A stretch of 33,616 bases of DNA from Thiobacillus sp. UBA3361 (lineage in GTDB: Bacteria; Pseudomonadota; Gammaproteobacteria; Burkholderiales; Thiobacillaceae): NCBI GenBank assembly GCA_002360535.1, contig DEQR01000079.1, positions 1 through 33,616 on the forward strand, written 5' to 3'. The notes below the pieces were generated by a model that had not been told where the DNA came from, did no database searches, and was given only the letters and a program-made list of their open reading frames with translations. Numbering within the stretch: position 1 is the stretch's first letter; every line of letters starts with the position of its first letter. Position numbers and translations under genes: made by a program. Positions 31,460 through 33,616 of this stretch are shown piece after piece.

Positions 31460-31881
31460 GGCTGGGCAGCGGCCTCCGCCGGCTTGACCAGCAGCCCGAC
31501 GCGGGCAGCGCCGCTGCGCTGCAACACATCCATGGTGTGCATGACCACGTCGTAGCGCACGTCCTTGTCGGCGGAGATCACCACCGGACGCTCCGGCCGG
31601 GCCTTGAGGTAGGGGGCGATGGCCTCGGCGAGGCGCTCGCGGGCCACGGCCTGCTCGATCTCGGAGTCGCCCCGATCGCGCAGCAGCAGTGAGCCATCCG
31701 CGCGCACCATCACCTCCAGCGGCGCGCCGGGCGCCACCCCGGACTTGGAGACACTGGGCAACTCCACCTGATTCGGGCTGATGAACGGCGCCGTCACCAT
31801 GAAGATGATCAGCAACACCAACATGACGTCGATGTACGGGACGACGTTGATCTGGGCGATGGTTTTACGGCCGCGGCGCAT
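31456..31881 (-). CDS. tolR: Tol-Pal system protein TolR
   Basis: A 141-aa ExbD/TolR protein with one membrane helix (about 12-35, VVPYIDVMLVLLIIFMVTAPF) carrying the proton-path aspartate D18 in PYIDVMLVLLI. The periplasmic domain ends in a typical TolR C-terminal segment (YDVVMHTMDVLQRSGAARVGL). With TolQ it forms the proton-driven motor that energises TolA. It lies 17 bp after tolQ and overlaps tolA. Confidence 0.95.
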   Translation of the reverse strand: MRRGRKTIAQINVVPYIDVMLVLLIIFMVTAPFISPNQVELPSVSKSGVAPGAPLEVMVRADGSLLLRDRGDSEIEQAVARERLAEAIAPYLKARPERPVVISADKDVRYDVVMHTMDVLQRSGAARVGLLVKPAEAAAQP

Positions 31882-31898
31882 GACTCGTTCCCGGCCCC

Positions 31899-32576
31899 TC
31901 AGTGGAGCTTGCGTTGCAGGATGATGGAAAACTCTTCCATGAACACCTCCAGCCGGTTGGCCAGGCGATCCACGTCATGGGTGAAGCGGTTGTAGGCGAC
32001 CACCGCCGGGATGGCGGCGAACAGACCGATGGCGGTGGCGATGAGGGCCTCGGCGATACCCGGCGCCACGTGCGCCAGGGAGGCCTGGGCGACATTGGAC
32101 AGGGCGCGGAAGGAATTCATGATGCCCCACACGGTGCCCAGCAGGCCCACGTAGGGGGAGACGGAACCCACCGTGGCCAGGAAGGGCAGGTAGGACTCCA
32201 GCTGGTCCACCTCGCGCTGGTAGGCGGCGCGCATGGCCCGCCGGGCGCTCTCCAGCACCGCCTGGGGGTCAGCGCCGGGCTGGGCGATGAGGCTGCGGTA
32301 GGCGGTGTAGCCCATGCGGAACACCTCCTCCAGGCCGGATTTGTCCTTGGCCTCGGTGATCTTCTTGAACAGGGCGCGCAGGTCCTCGTCGGGTTTCCAG
32401 AAGGCGGCCTCGAAGGACTGCATGCGCCGCCGCTCGCGCCACAGCTCCACATACTTGTAGAAGATCAGCCACCAAGAGGCCAGGGAGGCCAGCAACAGCA
32501 GCAGCATGATGATCTTGACCACCCAACTGGCTTCCAGCACCAGAGTGAGCAGGGAGAGGTCTTGGCTGAGTTCCAT
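31899..32576 (-). CDS. tolQ: Tol-Pal system protein TolQ
   Basis: A 225-aa ExbB/TolQ/MotA-type inner-membrane protein with three membrane helices: about 15-37, 130-150 and 165-190. The family signature LPFLATVGSVSPYVGLLGTVWGIM lies in the second helix region and AEALIATAIGLFAAIPAVVAYN in the third. It forms the stator of the Tol motor with TolR. Its start codon directly follows the ybgC stop with no spacer. Confidence 0.96.
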   Translation of the reverse strand: MELSQDLSLLTLVLEASWVVKIIMLLLLLASLASWWLIFYKYVELWRERRRMQSFEAAFWKPDEDLRALFKKITEAKDKSGLEEVFRMGYTAYRSLIAQPGADPQAVLESARRAMRAAYQREVDQLESYLPFLATVGSVSPYVGLLGTVWGIMNSFRALSNVAQASLAHVAPGIAEALIATAIGLFAAIPAVVAYNRFTHDVDRLANRLEVFMEEFSIILQRKLH

Positions 32577-33014
32577 TCAGTTCGCGATCCGTTGGTTGAC
32601 GTGCTCCGGGATTTTAGCCGGCTTGAAGTCGCCAACCCGCACGCAAGCCAATTTCACCCGCGCCTGCAGCAGCACATCGGCATCCCGGCGGATTTCCTGA
32701 AGCATTTCCAGGCTCGCCCGGCCCACCTCCTCCAGGCGGCAGACCACCCGCAGCAGGTCGTTGTATCGGGCCGGGCGCAGGTAGTCCGCCTCCACCCGCC
32801 GCACCACGAACAGGACGCCGTCCCGGTCGGCCAGCTCGGTCTGCTCCACGCCCAGGGCGCGCAGCCATTCGGAACGCGCCCGCTCCAGGAAGCGCAGGTA
32901 ATTGGCGTAATAGACCACGCCGCCGGCGTCGGTGTCTTCCCAATAGACCCGCACCGGCCAGCTGAAACCGGGCTGTGAAGGGGTGTCGCTCATGCTGATG
33001 GCATCGGGCTGCAT
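32577..33014 (-). CDS. ybgC: Tol-Pal-associated acyl-CoA thioesterase
   Basis: A 145-aa hot-dog-fold 4-hydroxybenzoyl-CoA thioesterase family protein. The catalytic motif YWEDTDAGGVVYYANYLRFLERAR has the aspartate nucleophile (D in EDTDAGG). YbgC hydrolyses short-chain acyl-CoAs and is the usual first gene of tol-pal operons. Either the ATG at 33014 or one 21 nt further in (MSDTPS, 32993) could be the start; neither has a clear Shine-Dalgarno. The 71-bp gap to ruvB shows no terminator. Confidence 0.94.
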   Translation of the reverse strand: MQPDAISMSDTPSQPGFSWPVRVYWEDTDAGGVVYYANYLRFLERARSEWLRALGVEQTELADRDGVLFVVRRVEADYLRPARYNDLLRVVCRLEEVGRASLEMLQEIRRDADVLLQARVKLACVRVGDFKPAKIPEHVNQRIAN

Positions 33015-33085
33015 TCGGTCAACTTAGTTCCCCGGCGCGCGTGGTCGCCACCAACCCGGTTAGGGCCAACGGGCGGCGGCGGGGA

Positions 33086-33616
33086 TTACTCGAACAATTC
33101 CTGGTTCTGCAACCGCGCCGGCGTGGCCAGACCGAAGTGCCGCCAGGCCAGGGGCGCGGCCACCCGGCCGCGCGGCGTGCGGGCCAGGAAGCCCTGCTGG
33201 ATGAGATAGGGCTCCAGCACCTCCTCGATGGTGTCGGCCGCCTCGCCGATGGCGGCGGCCAGGTTTTCCAGGCCCACCGGGCCACCGGCGAATTTTTCCA
33301 GGATGGCACCCAACAGCTTGCGGTCCATCACGTCCAGTCCGGCGACGTCCACCTCCAGCATGCGCAGGGCCAGATCGGCCACCTGGTTGTCCACCCGGCC
33401 ATCGGCCCGCACCTCGGCGTAGTCGCGCACCCTTCTGAGTAGCCGGTTGGCGATGCGCGGCGTGCCCCGGGAGCGGCGCGCGATCTCCAGGGCGCCTTCG
33501 GGCGAGGTCTCGATGTTCAGCAGCCGCGCCGAGCGGGTGACGATGTGGGTCAGCTCCTCGGGGGTGTAGAACTCCAGCCGGGCGACGATGCCGAAGCGGT
33601 CGCGCAGCGGGTTGGT
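33086..33616 (-). CDS. ruvB: Holliday junction branch migration helicase RuvB (C-terminal part)
   Basis: The last 176 residues are visible; the frame is open to the right edge, so the 5' end lies outside. It begins in the AAA+ domain (TNPLRDRFGIVARLEFYTPEEL), continues with the sensor-2 region (GALEIARRSRGTPRIANRLLRRVRDYAEV) and ends in the winged-helix DNA-binding domain (IEEVLEPYLIQQGFLARTPRGRVA). RuvB drives Holliday junction migration with RuvA. Its position before ybgC-tolQ is common in Proteobacteria. Confidence 0.96.
   Translation of the reverse strand, partial: TNPLRDRFGIVARLEFYTPEELTHIVTRSARLLNIETSPEGALEIARRSRGTPRIANRLLRRVRDYAEVRADGRVDNQVADLALRMLEVDVAGLDVMDRKLLGAILEKFAGGPVGLENLAAAIGEAADTIEEVLEPYLIQQGFLARTPRGRVAAPLAWRHFGLATPARLQNQELFE

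Noticed and set aside
29219..31555. 778-aa open frame on the plus strand
   Set aside because: It is antisense to tolB, tolA and the start of tolR; composition is His/Arg/Gly-rich as expected for a shadow frame.
1..33616. CRISPR array, prophage or integron att sites
   Set aside because: No regularly spaced direct repeats, phage structural genes, integrase or attC-like sites were seen.

Overview
The window looks like a chromosomal segment of a GC-rich betaproteobacterium. The partial 16S rRNA has a betaproteobacterial-type 5' region, and the housekeeping order (aroQ-accB-accC-prmA-DUF3426; ybgC-tolQRAB-pal-cpoB-queE-queC) is typical of that class. A YeeE/YedE-type sulfur transporter next to a TlpA-like thioredoxin would suit a sulfur-metabolising relative of Thiobacillus. 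That placement is inference; no database comparison was possible.

Layout. 1-600: 5' end of a 16S gene (minus strand) with boxA/boxC leader, preceded directly by initiator tRNA-fMet. 600-4970: a minus-strand housekeeping block, aroQ, accB, accC, prmA and a DUF3426 zinc-ribbon membrane protein. 5098-11973: a surface-glycan island with an ELM1-like protein, two GT4 glycosyltransferases, a CmcI-like methyltransferase, an FkbM methyltransferase, a small DxD glycosyltransferase and a GT10 (fucosyltransferase-like) enzyme. 12005-15237: mgtE and a divergent chemotaxis receptor with a good sigma-28 promoter. 15342-18985: an AEC transporter, a scar holding two broken genes (TIR domain; hydroxyisobutyrate-dehydrogenase-like), an exported unknown, an HprA-like dehydrogenase and an exported AOC-barrel-like protein. 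19064-21302: DUF62 SAM hydrolase and gamma carbonic anhydrase, separated by a shrunken group II intron of about 0.9 kb. 21384-24183: prlC, a DUF4124/glutaredoxin protein and tRNA-Lys. 24249-26061: tlpA-like gene and yeeE/yedE. 26111-33616: queC, queE and the complete tol-pal cluster, ending in a partial ruvB.

How the genes work together. AccB/AccC feed fatty-acid synthesis. The Tol-Pal proteins couple the inner and outer membranes, and overlapping start/stop codons tie cpoB, queE and queC into the same transcription unit. The glycan island probably builds and decorates LPS or capsule. YedE and the TlpA-like protein look like a sulfur import/thiol-redox pair with its own promoter inside the end of queC.

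The most unusual structures are the group II intron reduced to RNA ends plus a broken maturase, sitting between a hairpin that holds a stop codon in its loop and the ribosome-binding site of the next gene; the initiator tRNA built into the rRNA leader; and the double-remnant scar at 16.3-16.9 kb. I did not find a clearly new multi-gene defence or metabolic system.
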